Shown here: piece by piece, positions 36,612 through 44,598 of the stretch
Layout of the letters: the number at the start of each line of letters is the position of its first letter
Position numbering within the stretch: position 1 is the first letter of the stretch
Assembly (NCBI RefSeq): GCF_007830445.1
Contig: NZ_VLKR01000009.1
Location: 62,001 to 126,000, forward strand
DNA: 64,000 nucleotides
Source: Sphingobacterium siyangense
GTDB lineage: Bacteria; Bacteroidota; Bacteroidia; Sphingobacteriales; Sphingobacteriaceae
Direction of reading: 5' to 3'
Notes under the pieces: model-generated
Database searches by the model: none
The model's input: only the letters and a program-made list of their open reading frames with translations
What the model was told of the DNA's origin: nothing
Translations under genes and position numbers: made by a program

Positions 36612-39056
36612 CTAACGCGAAGCTAGGGATAACATATTCGCAAAAAGACGATATGCCCCTGCTACTCCTGCTGGCAGTTGTCGAAAGAGCGACAGGCTGT
36701 TATAGATATAATAACCTTTTCCCTTTTTGTGCAGCAGCAATAACCCATCTTCCGTACGATTATCTCCATTTTGCCCACGCAGTATCGGTTCAAAACCCGA
36801 AGCCCATTTTTGAGGTAAAAAAAGTGCCCGGTCCTGTACCCAATTTTGAAAATCATGCTGTCCGATTACATTAGGGTAGTTCAATATGCGATGGGAAGGG
36901 TTCAAAAATGATATATGGCTTTCCGCATCTGTAATTCTTTCCGGGGAAACCGCTAAAGGATAAGCCCCAACCTCCGTCAAATGCAAATCATACGGCGTAT
37001 TATACTGCCCTATCAATACACCACCCTGCTCAACATAGTCACGAAAAAGCTGATGAAATCCCGTAATTAGCGGGTGGCTATTGTATATTCGTATTCCCAA
37101 AACCACTGCATCAAAGCCTGAGAGATCAATTCCCCCAATTGACTCAAATGGAATAATCTCCAAATGACCAACAAGCTGGCGTAAGCTCCCTGCAAGTTCA
37201 TCGTTCATCCCCGAAATATAAGCAACTTTCTGGGCCGTAATATTCACGGGTAAATTTAGCACCCGCAATATGCCCTTGGGAAAGTAAGTTACTTGATTAA
37301 CATGTGGATAAACAATACTTCTGGATGTGAACGGATACCGTCCTGTAGCCGTCTCAATCTCAAAGCCGATCTCTTGAATATATTCCTGCTGCGCAGGCGA
37401 ACTCAACTCAAAGCTAAGCTTCTCGGTTGCATTACCCGCTATATTGAGTTCAATTTCTTTCGGAAATACATCGAGCCCATCCGGTAGCGTAAGCTTAACC
37501 TTTATGGCTAAGGCTTCGGGGGTATTAGATTGCAGCTCTAAAGCAATTGAACGTTTGGTTGCATTAGAGAGCACCACGATATCCGACTCAAAAGTTGCTG
37601 TCACCGGAGGGGCAACTGCAACAGGACCAGCAGCATGTTTTACAGGTAGCTTAACCGCAATCGGTAAGCCAGCAAACTGCAGTTCCAAATGAACAGACAA
37701 TTCAGTCCCAAATTGTGTCAATACAACATCAGCAGGCGACGCCGGCGCATAGTTATGTGCATCGCCCTCAGCACTAAGCCAAGTTGGAAAAGTAGGTAAA
37801 ATCGTATCCAGAAGCTGACCATTTAAATGGATCGTCTTCGAAGGTGACAAAGTAAAGTCTTTTTGCTCTCCGTTACGAATAAATGGAACTTTCACCGTGG
37901 TCAGCTGTAGATTGGATTCCGATGGGATATGCGCATTCAGGACCATGTTAACCTCGGTCCCTGGTACCCACAGTTCCTCAATAGCCTGTACTTCCAAAGA
38001 AACACCAGCAAAGTCGAGCAGAAGACGCTCTACCTCAGCTCGCTTTTCATGGATAACATGACCATCGGGAACAATCCTCATCCAAAATAAAATCGTTCCA
38101 AGCTCCAAGACAAGTTCTGCTGTATCTGACTCACATTTTGCAATGAGGTCGTCCACCAAGCGATTAAATACGAGTGAATAAGAATCTTGAGCAGTATATT
38201 GCGTAAAAATAGCGGGCTGTCTCTCCGAACTGATCGGTGTACCTTTTAATAATTCAAAATATTCGGTGCTAGGCTGATGCCGAACAAGACTTCCCATGGC
38301 CTGAGAACGATGCCTATTACGGCTTTCTGCAGCAATCTCACCATAATGAAAGTCCAAAGAGCCGTGTCTCACTGGAATATCCAGCGAAAAATATGCTGGC
38401 AAAGGCCTTACTTCTCCACCGATATCCTTCACACCACTGTCCTGATACACATTCCACAACAGCTGCCGAGCCTTCCAAGGCTCCAATTCGGAGAGCTGTT
38501 CTATATAAGCTGATGGATCAGCGGCCAGATCAAAAGCCTTTGCCGCTAGAATTGCTGAAGCCTGATGATGTCCATGTGAGTCCGGGACACCCGGTGAAAA
38601 ACGTGTTACAATTACAGTAGGGCGAAAATAACGGATGGTCCAAACCATATCGGCAAGTACACCGTTTTCATCCCATCGTGCCAGCGTTTCATCGACAGAT
38701 TTTGCAAATCCAAAATCCTTAGCACGTGTAAAAAACTGTTTTGTTCCCTCAATTGCACGGGCTGCAAGTGATTCCTGCACCCGAAGTACACCTAGATCCA
38801 GTCCCTTTTCTGTGCCTATAAAATTCTGTCCACCCTCACCACGCGTCACGGAAAGATAGGCCGTATCGACCAACTGATGCTGAGCCAAAAAGGTCAACAA
38901 TTTATTGTTCTCGTCGTCCGGATGAGCACCGATATATAAAACACGATCAGACATTTTAAGCCTACATAACGCACGCATCATCATTTGTTCTTTACGCGAA
39001 AAAGCCTGATCTAAATGTTGTTCGTGTGCCTGTTGTGCTAAATATTCCAATGCCAT
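36612..39056 (-). CDS. Large PIG-L-family deacetylase without signal peptide
   Basis: The 814-residue protein starts with a PIG-L (LmbE-like) zinc deacetylase domain: AHPDDE at residues 44-49, TRGEGGQNFIG, and SHGHHQAS for the third metal ligand. Next comes a beta-sandwich region (about 330-600). A C-terminal segment (about 610-814) resembles a class I glutamine amidotransferase fold (AVVLGIRIYN, GGVLIGQYNTPY). Relatives of this length in Bacteroidota normally carry a signal peptide. Here the N-terminus is hydrophilic, and AGGAAGG just before the ATG supports the start. The substrate is presumably an N-acetyl sugar, in keeping with the GH20 neighbour. Confidence 0.82.
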   Translation of the reverse strand: MALEYLAQQAHEQHLDQAFSRKEQMMMRALCRLKMSDRVLYIGAHPDDENNKLLTFLAQHQLVDTAYLSVTRGEGGQNFIGTEKGLDLGVLRVQESLAARAIEGTKQFFTRAKDFGFAKSVDETLARWDENGVLADMVWTIRYFRPTVIVTRFSPGVPDSHGHHQASAILAAKAFDLAADPSAYIEQLSELEPWKARQLLWNVYQDSGVKDIGGEVRPLPAYFSLDIPVRHGSLDFHYGEIAAESRNRHRSQAMGSLVRHQPSTEYFELLKGTPISSERQPAIFTQYTAQDSYSLVFNRLVDDLIAKCESDTAELVLELGTILFWMRIVPDGHVIHEKRAEVERLLLDFAGVSLEVQAIEELWVPGTEVNMVLNAHIPSESNLQLTTVKVPFIRNGEQKDFTLSPSKTIHLNGQLLDTILPTFPTWLSAEGDAHNYAPASPADVVLTQFGTELSVHLELQFAGLPIAVKLPVKHAAGPVAVAPPVTATFESDIVVLSNATKRSIALELQSNTPEALAIKVKLTLPDGLDVFPKEIELNIAGNATEKLSFELSSPAQQEYIQEIGFEIETATGRYPFTSRSIVYPHVNQVTYFPKGILRVLNLPVNITAQKVAYISGMNDELAGSLRQLVGHLEIIPFESIGGIDLSGFDAVVLGIRIYNSHPLITGFHQLFRDYVEQGGVLIGQYNTPYDLHLTEVGAYPLAVSPERITDAESHISFLNPSHRILNYPNVIGQHDFQNWVQDRALFLPQKWASGFEPILRGQNGDNRTEDGLLLLHKKGKGYYIYNSLSLFRQLPAGVAGAYRLFANMLSLASR

Positions 39057-39206
39057 ATCCTTCCTACTAAATATTTCTACGGCTCAAATATAGGAATATT
39101 TTTCAATAAACTACTAAATAGGTGGATTATATATTTTAACCAAGAATTAGTATTAATTATAATGGAGGATTAGCGTTAAAAATAAACATGTTGCTCGTAA
39201 AAAACA

Positions 39207-40238
39207 CTAATCTAATCGTGTCAATACACCTTCTTTATGGGCGTAAAATTCATAGCTGGCTCCTTTTCTAAACTGCATAACCTTTTCGATATGGATACTC
39301 CTATGGTTTTTGCTGAGGGTAAAGTATTTTTGCCGGAGCTGAAGCGGCAGACCAGTCCAGTGAATAGATCGTTCGAATTCCAGACCATGAGCTTTACTAT
39401 ATTCCAAGACAAGATTTGTTTCTCTCCAGCTCAAAGTAAGCTCGGTTTTATTTGGCGAATGAGCCAAGCTAATCAGCAAACTATCCTGATCGACAATCTT
39501 ACGCGAACTACCGACCAACAATACTGCTCCCGAAACCACCATAGCGCCATAACCTATTTTTTTAAAGAGCTTATCACTGACATAGGGCAATATAAATTTG
39601 ACTGTCACTGAAGAGACTATTGTTGCTATGGCAATAGCCAAACCCAGTCCCAAGGCTGCCTTAGAATACAGACCTAAAATAATATAAATAATAAGCTTTA
39701 CGAGATGTAAAAACACTTCATTTGCGGCACGGGTGGCTATAATCTCTTCTTTGGAAAGGCCCATTCTCAGATAGAACCGATTAAACAGCAACCCAATCGC
39801 ACCTGTTATTCCCGAAATAAAGCCGGAAAGAAAACCAATAATTGCCAAAAAAGATTTCGAATACTTATTTTCCGATGGCAAATCCGCATTTTTTGATCCA
39901 AATAATTGGGGGATATTTCCAATAAGGAAAAACGCGACAATCAACTGCAAATAAGAGGGTTCGATATATTTAATCAGATATCCCCCCAATAGTACAGCTG
40001 GAATGGAAAACGGCACAAACCATAAAAAGATTTTCCAGTTGATATGCCGTTTAAAAACGACTATTCTTGAGACTGAACTTGTAAATGTACCGATAGTCAA
40101 CGAGAAAGGAATGACCGATGAAGGTAACATAAAATTCAAGAGAGGTATAAGGATAAGACTTGCCCCTCCTCCACAGATAGCGCTGATCCAAAAAGCGACT
40201 ATCGTGCTTAAAAATAGGATAACTAAATTTGTAATCAT
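39207..40238 (-). CDS. TSUP (TauE/SafE-like) membrane transporter with soluble tail
   Basis: The 343-residue protein opens with the TSUP pattern IVAFWISAICGGGASLILIPLL. It has about eight membrane helices up to about residue 245, including the second repeat FLSGFISGITGAIGLLF. A hydrophilic tail of about 95 residues (from RKIVDQDSL) follows and is not typical of the family. TSUP proteins export or import small organosulfur or organic acid anions. The substrate is unknown. Confidence 0.8.
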   Translation of the reverse strand: MITNLVILFLSTIVAFWISAICGGGASLILIPLLNFMLPSSVIPFSLTIGTFTSSVSRIVVFKRHINWKIFLWFVPFSIPAVLLGGYLIKYIEPSYLQLIVAFFLIGNIPQLFGSKNADLPSENKYSKSFLAIIGFLSGFISGITGAIGLLFNRFYLRMGLSKEEIIATRAANEVFLHLVKLIIYIILGLYSKAALGLGLAIAIATIVSSVTVKFILPYVSDKLFKKIGYGAMVVSGAVLLVGSSRKIVDQDSLLISLAHSPNKTELTLSWRETNLVLEYSKAHGLEFERSIHWTGLPLQLRQKYFTLSKNHRSIHIEKVMQFRKGASYEFYAHKEGVLTRLD

Positions 40239-40499
40239 ATTTCAAAAACTAAAAAGCTACTTAACTGTAACACCTGACAAAGATGCCTCCCCTTTCTGTA
40301 GAAATTTAGAATTGATAGCCGCTGGTATTTATTTTTGATGTACATCATGCGTACACTGCCTGCTCAATCTTGTTTTGTATAAAAATTAAATGCTTTCGTA
40401 TAATATCGATTTCCCGGTGTCACCAGGAACATAAATTTGTAAGGATACCTCAGGTGATTGGGGAATCAAATGATTTTGAACGCAAATAAATTAGTAGCG

Positions 40500-40739
40500 A
40501 TGAAAGTTAGGCAAGTGTTGATTTTTAAAAGTTCTGTGAAGACCAAAGACAAGAAAAATTTTTTGATGCAATTGGTCAAAACTCATCTTCCACAAGTACA
40601 AGATGCCACGGTTGATCTTGATGATGAGGATGCTATTTTCCGGTTCGAAACAGAAGAGTGTTGTGTCGACTATCTGACAAATTTCCTACGTAGTTATGGT
40701 ATCCAAGTTGATTTTCTGGATCGCTTTGTGGTTGCCTAG
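40500..40739 (+). CDS. Small HMA-like ferredoxin-fold protein lacking the metal-binding cysteines
   Basis: An ATG at 40500 gives 79 residues (MKVRQVLIFKSSVKTKDKK and onward). In-frame starts at 40470 and 40458 are possible. The pattern strand-helix-strand-strand-helix-strand with hydrophobic spacing resembles heavy-metal-associated domains. The MxCxxC loop is replaced by SSVKTKDK, so metal binding is unlikely; a CC pair occurs near residue 56. It lies between a TSUP transporter and the LytTR regulator and is on the opposite strand to both. The function is unknown. Confidence 0.55.
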   Translation: MKVRQVLIFKSSVKTKDKKNFLMQLVKTHLPQVQDATVDLDDEDAIFRFETEECCVDYLTNFLRSYGIQVDFLDRFVVA

Positions 40740-40752
40740 GATAACTATTCGA

Positions 40753-41466
40753 TCAAAGTAGCCCTCCGGTATATTGTTTAAAGAAAGATTCTCGATAAAT
40801 CTCACCAATCGGGATTTCAAACTTATCGATGTAAACAGTATGGTTATCAAAAGAATCAATAAACGATAAATTAATCAGATAGGATTTGCTGGTACGCGCA
40901 AACAGGCTCACCGGAAGTTTCTGGTGAATTGTCTTCAAATTCATTGCAGTAATCAGTTTATTATTCCGGGTATAGATAACCACATAATCTTTGAGTGCTT
41001 CTATAAAGCGAATATCAGTAAATGCAATTTTATAGTATTTCCTATCCGATTTAATAAAAAGTGCATCCTCACTGGCCTTCTCAACCGTACTTTGGTTTTC
41101 TTTTAACGCTAGTAATTTTTTATAGGCCATTGCTTTATCGATCGCTTTGGCTAAGCGGTCTTTATTAATCGGTTTCAGCAGATAATCTATTGCATCCAAT
41201 TCGTAACTTTTCAGTGCATATTGCGCATAGGCAGTCGTCAGGATAACCAGCTTGTCATTTGGAAGAGACTGTGCAAAATCGAGTCCATTGACCGTCGGCA
41301 TCTCGATATCCAAAAAAAGCAAGTCCACCGGGTTTGTCTTAATACATTCCAATGCCGATATCGCATTGGAAAATGTACCGACTATCTGAATAGACGAAAT
41401 TTCTTCGATTAAATTTTTCATTTCCTCCCTAGCCAGGGGTTCATCGTCTACAATAATGCAATTCAT
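40753..41466 (-). CDS. LytTR-family response regulator
   Basis: The 237-residue protein has an N-terminal receiver (phosphoacceptor aspartate in LLFLDIEMP, near residue 55) and a C-terminal LytTR DNA-binding domain (about 130-237, with FIEALKDYVVIYT and FARTSKSYLINLSFIDSF). It pairs with the LytS-type kinase encoded immediately upstream; its ATG overlaps the original kinase stop as ATGA. If the kinase is truncated, this regulator may be unphosphorylated or fed by another donor. Confidence 0.92.
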   Translation of the reverse strand: MNCIIVDDEPLAREEMKNLIEEISSIQIVGTFSNAISALECIKTNPVDLLFLDIEMPTVNGLDFAQSLPNDKLVILTTAYAQYALKSYELDAIDYLLKPINKDRLAKAIDKAMAYKKLLALKENQSTVEKASEDALFIKSDRKYYKIAFTDIRFIEALKDYVVIYTRNNKLITAMNLKTIHQKLPVSLFARTSKSYLINLSFIDSFDNHTVYIDKFEIPIGEIYRESFFKQYTGGLL

Positions 41467-42524
41467 AAGGGAATAGTAAGTTTAACGCTATATAATGTCT
41501 CAGTTGTTGACACCGAAAGTTCATAATCATTTCTATACAGCAGATCCAGTCGTCTTTTGGCATTAGCCAATCCCAGTCCGCTATATTTGCTTCGGACAAA
41601 TGAGTTGTCGGGATCTTTCGAATTTTCACATTCAAAACAAAGCTGCTAATCCGTCTCAGAAAAATGGATTGTGATGAAAGTATCAGCATCACCGGCGCTG
41701 AGACTATGTTTAATCGCGTTTTCAACAAAGGCCGTAAATAGATGCGGCGGTAGAAATACACCCTTTTTTTCCAATTCTATTGGGCAAGATATACATGTTT
41801 TTAGGTTATCGCGGCGTATTTCCTCCAATTTCAGGAAATTGCTTATAAAATTGATTTCGGACTTCAGAAGTGTCTTATCATCGTTATTTTCATACAGCTG
41901 ATATCTTAGAAAATCTGATAACTTCATGATGACCTCGGTAGCCATATTCGGATCTTTTCGAATTAAAGCTTTAACGTTGTTCAGCATGTTGAATAAAAAA
42001 TGTGGCTGAATCTGATTTTTTAAGGAAACAAGCTCTGTGGTCAAAGCCAGGTTTTTCAGTTCAGAAATACGCTTATTGTCTTCCAACCAACGTTTAAAAA
42101 GCTTAAATGTCGTGGTGGTTAGAATAATCGGAATACAGATAAATAATGCGGCGATTAGCCCCATAGAGTCCGACTCCGGTTTTTTTATAGCGGGAATATG
42201 AATGGAATAGATGTAATTTGCAATGTACATGACTACCAGCAAACTGGCTGTTACCAGCAATATCAGTGCTAAGACATATAACTCATATTTGGCCTTAAAG
42301 AAAAACTTTGGGATCAGTACATACATATTGGCGTAAAACATGCAGACGAATACAAACCATAGGATAATAGAAAAATAAAACCGGTAACTCCCTTGAAAAT
42401 GAGAACTCGAATTTGCATTTGCAAAGAGCAACAGTAAGCCGATCAGAAAAACCACGTGTCGCAGTGGCCTGAATTTATTTTCTGTAAAATACCTTAAAAC
42501 AATGCTATTATTGAAGTCTTGCAT
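41463..42524 (-). pseudogene. LytS-type sensor histidine kinase interrupted by an in-frame TAG
   Basis: The open frame from 42524 stops at TAG 41648-41646 after 292 residues. Reading on in the same frame gives 60 more residues up to TGA 41465-41463, which overlaps the regulator ATG as ATGA. That extension contains the kinase G2 box YSGLGLANAKRR and a normal C-terminus. The first 292 residues hold about four membrane helices (20-140), the phosphoacceptor region LKNQIQPHFLFNMLNNVKAL (in pieces) and the N-box FVENAIKHS. The full frame would be 353 residues with the suppressed stop, a normal length for the family. As written the protein lacks its ATP-lid and G2 motif and should be inactive. Confidence 0.85.
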
Positions 42525-42756
42525 GCATTAGAATGATTTTAACCTAAATAACAAAAATAAAGCTTTTCTTGGCAAGAATCCGATCTCTTATACGAAGACC
42601 TGTTTTTTTTATACCAAAACTGGGAGATGATTTTTAACGTTCCTTTTCACTGTTCCCCTAAATTGGACTTTTGTATAAAAACAACACCTGTTGGTCTAAA
42701 AAAAAATTCCACCTACAAATTTCGGCTATCCTTACAATGATTTTAATCATACATTT

Positions 42757-43734
42757 ATGCAAAAAATACTTTTAGTGTTTGTACTATTGTTTCGTATATC
42801 CACTTCAATCGCACAGACTAAAGATAGCGTACAGCAAAAAGTGAGGGCTGTTGTTACCGACAAATTCCCCATAACACGGGTTCTCAATTTGACCTATGAA
42901 TCCAATACAGGATACCGTTATTCATCAAAACTCCAAGGTCAGGATTTACCTAAAACAAAAGTAGAATCGATGTACCAAGCCGGAGGTAGTATCAACATTA
43001 ATTTTTTAAAGAGCAGAACCTGGAACTTGGGTACCAATATTGGCTATCAATTCACTTCTATCAACTCCAATCGTCTAGACCCCATCGCACAATCCACCAT
43101 ACAGTCAACCCATCAATATCATTATCATTACGAATCACTTAATCTTACCCGTTATTCACGTTTATGGGGCAAAGTAGCATTTTATACCGCAACGGTTGCT
43201 GCCAATGGGAGTGAAAAAGCAATAGAACGCATTAATGGGATATTATCTGCTACTGTGGTACTAAAAGCTACGCGGGAGATTCAAATGGCGGTGGGCCTCA
43301 TCGGCTTTATAGATCCGGCAGCAATTATTCCGGTTTTCCCAACCTTTGCCTACAAGCAACAATTTGCCAATGGGATGATACTTGATGTCATCTTACCTAA
43401 AGGAGCCTACCTTCGAAAAGAGGTCTTGCGGAATGGCCGCGTTTCAATAGGTTCCGATTTAAATAGTACGATCTTCTACCTCTATAACTTTCAGGGCGCT
43501 GAAAAAGTATATACCTTCAGTCAGATGGAGATCAATTCGGGTCTGACTTATGAACATAACCTGGGCCGATCTTTTATTGCTACCCTTAAATCAGGACTAA
43601 AAACCATACCTCGTGCACGCGTATTTGAAAAAAACAAAACCCAGCGCGATTATGTATGGGAAGCAAGTCCTGATCCTTCGTTTTATATTAATGCAGGGCT
43701 TTCCTTCAATCCCTTTGCTAAGAAAAGGAAATAA
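42757..43734 (+). CDS. Putative outer-membrane beta-barrel protein (DUF6268-like)
   Basis: The 325-residue protein has a signal peptide ending at SIAQT. Many alternating aromatic strands follow (RVLNLTYESNTGYRY, WNLGTNIGYQFTSI, FIATLKSGLKTI), ending with YINAGLSFNPF. The pattern fits a barrel of about 12-14 strands. It is divergently transcribed from the LytS/LytTR pair across 230 bases and is therefore a possible target. No ligand is suggested. The 3' end overlaps the converging methyltransferase gene by 17 bases. Confidence 0.65.
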   Translation: MQKILLVFVLLFRISTSIAQTKDSVQQKVRAVVTDKFPITRVLNLTYESNTGYRYSSKLQGQDLPKTKVESMYQAGGSININFLKSRTWNLGTNIGYQFTSINSNRLDPIAQSTIQSTHQYHYHYESLNLTRYSRLWGKVAFYTATVAANGSEKAIERINGILSATVVLKATREIQMAVGLIGFIDPAAIIPVFPTFAYKQQFANGMILDVILPKGAYLRKEVLRNGRVSIGSDLNSTIFYLYNFQGAEKVYTFSQMEINSGLTYEHNLGRSFIATLKSGLKTIPRARVFEKNKTQRDYVWEASPDPSFYINAGLSFNPFAKKRK

Positions 43735-44404
43735 TATCTTTTTTTCGGGTTATCCACCCCATATAAATCGATGATTGAAAGAATCGAACAGGAGGTTCAA
43801 ATCCGGCTTCCTCACAGAGCTCGGCTAATCGTTCTTCCGAGACATGCAACAATTCATGCTCGATTCTTCGCAATCTTTGAGCGACCTGTATTTCATCTAT
43901 CCCCTTGGGCAGAAGAAGCCTCAACAACTGCAAGTTTTGTTGAATCTGCTCCTTATTGCCCGTAATATCTAATAATAACAAGGGTGCTTGCGACATCATT
44001 CTCTTGGAAATATCTTGGAGCAGAACCAATTTTTCGCCATTGTCTTCTAAAAAGTGTAATACAAGCAAAAGCGTCGCAGCACCATATTGTTTCTCTTCGT
44101 CCAAATCACTTACCACACCTTCGACAAGATGAACATTCTCATCCGCTTCAAATTTTTCCAGGGCCTGACTAATCAACTCAGGCGACGGATCTACCCCGGT
44201 TATTGTCCAAGATTCTGCTGTGTCAACAAAACGTTCTATTTCATTTCCTGTGCCACATCCTACCACCAATAAATCCTTATTTTCAGTTTCTCGGAGGAGC
44301 TTTGGCAACTGATCTAAAAAATAATGGTAATTGGGAATCCAGCTCTCAACAAATTGGTCATAGCCACTTGCGCGCTCATTTTCAAACAGTTCTACTTTAT
44401 TCAT
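43718..44404 (-). CDS. Class I SAM-dependent methyltransferase
   Basis: The 228-residue protein shows the Rossmann methyltransferase motifs: motif I LLVVGCGTGNEIERF (about 44-58), an acidic motif II in WTITGVDPSPELI, and motif IV-like AATLLLVLHFLE. The N-terminus is short and no substrate domain is recognisable. A 30-base inverted repeat ends about 35 bases upstream and may be its operator. Confidence 0.85.
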   Translation of the reverse strand: MNKVELFENERASGYDQFVESWIPNYHYFLDQLPKLLRETENKDLLVVGCGTGNEIERFVDTAESWTITGVDPSPELISQALEKFEADENVHLVEGVVSDLDEEKQYGAATLLLVLHFLEDNGEKLVLLQDISKRMMSQAPLLLLDITGNKEQIQQNLQLLRLLLPKGIDEIQVAQRLRRIEHELLHVSEERLAELCEEAGFEPPVRFFQSSIYMGWITRKKDIISFS

Positions 44405-44438
44405 ATAGCTAACAATAATCGTTCAATATAAAATCAGT

Positions 44439-44468
44439 ATGCAGTTAAAAGGTATACCTTTTCTGCAT
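44439..44468. promoter_or_regulatory. Palindrome upstream of the methyltransferase gene
   Basis: A 16-base perfect palindrome AAAAGGTATACCTTTT (44447-44462) is flanked by ATGCAG and CTGCAT, giving a longer imperfect dyad. Located 35-64 bases before the methyltransferase ATG, it fits an operator position. The cognate regulator is unknown. Confidence 0.45.
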
Positions 44469-44598
44469 TCCAAATATACATTCAAAGTCATCTATTTAAA
44501 ACTATTCTAAATAACTAATGATTATTCTGACAATCTCGTTACTTATATTTCACCGAATAGATCGGTCAATGAGTTTCTATATTCAGGTTATATCAATA

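Noticed and set aside
41441..41761. 106-codon minus-strand frame across the kinase stop
   Set aside because: It is a different frame from the kinase; the true continuation of the kinase is the in-frame stretch after the TAG.
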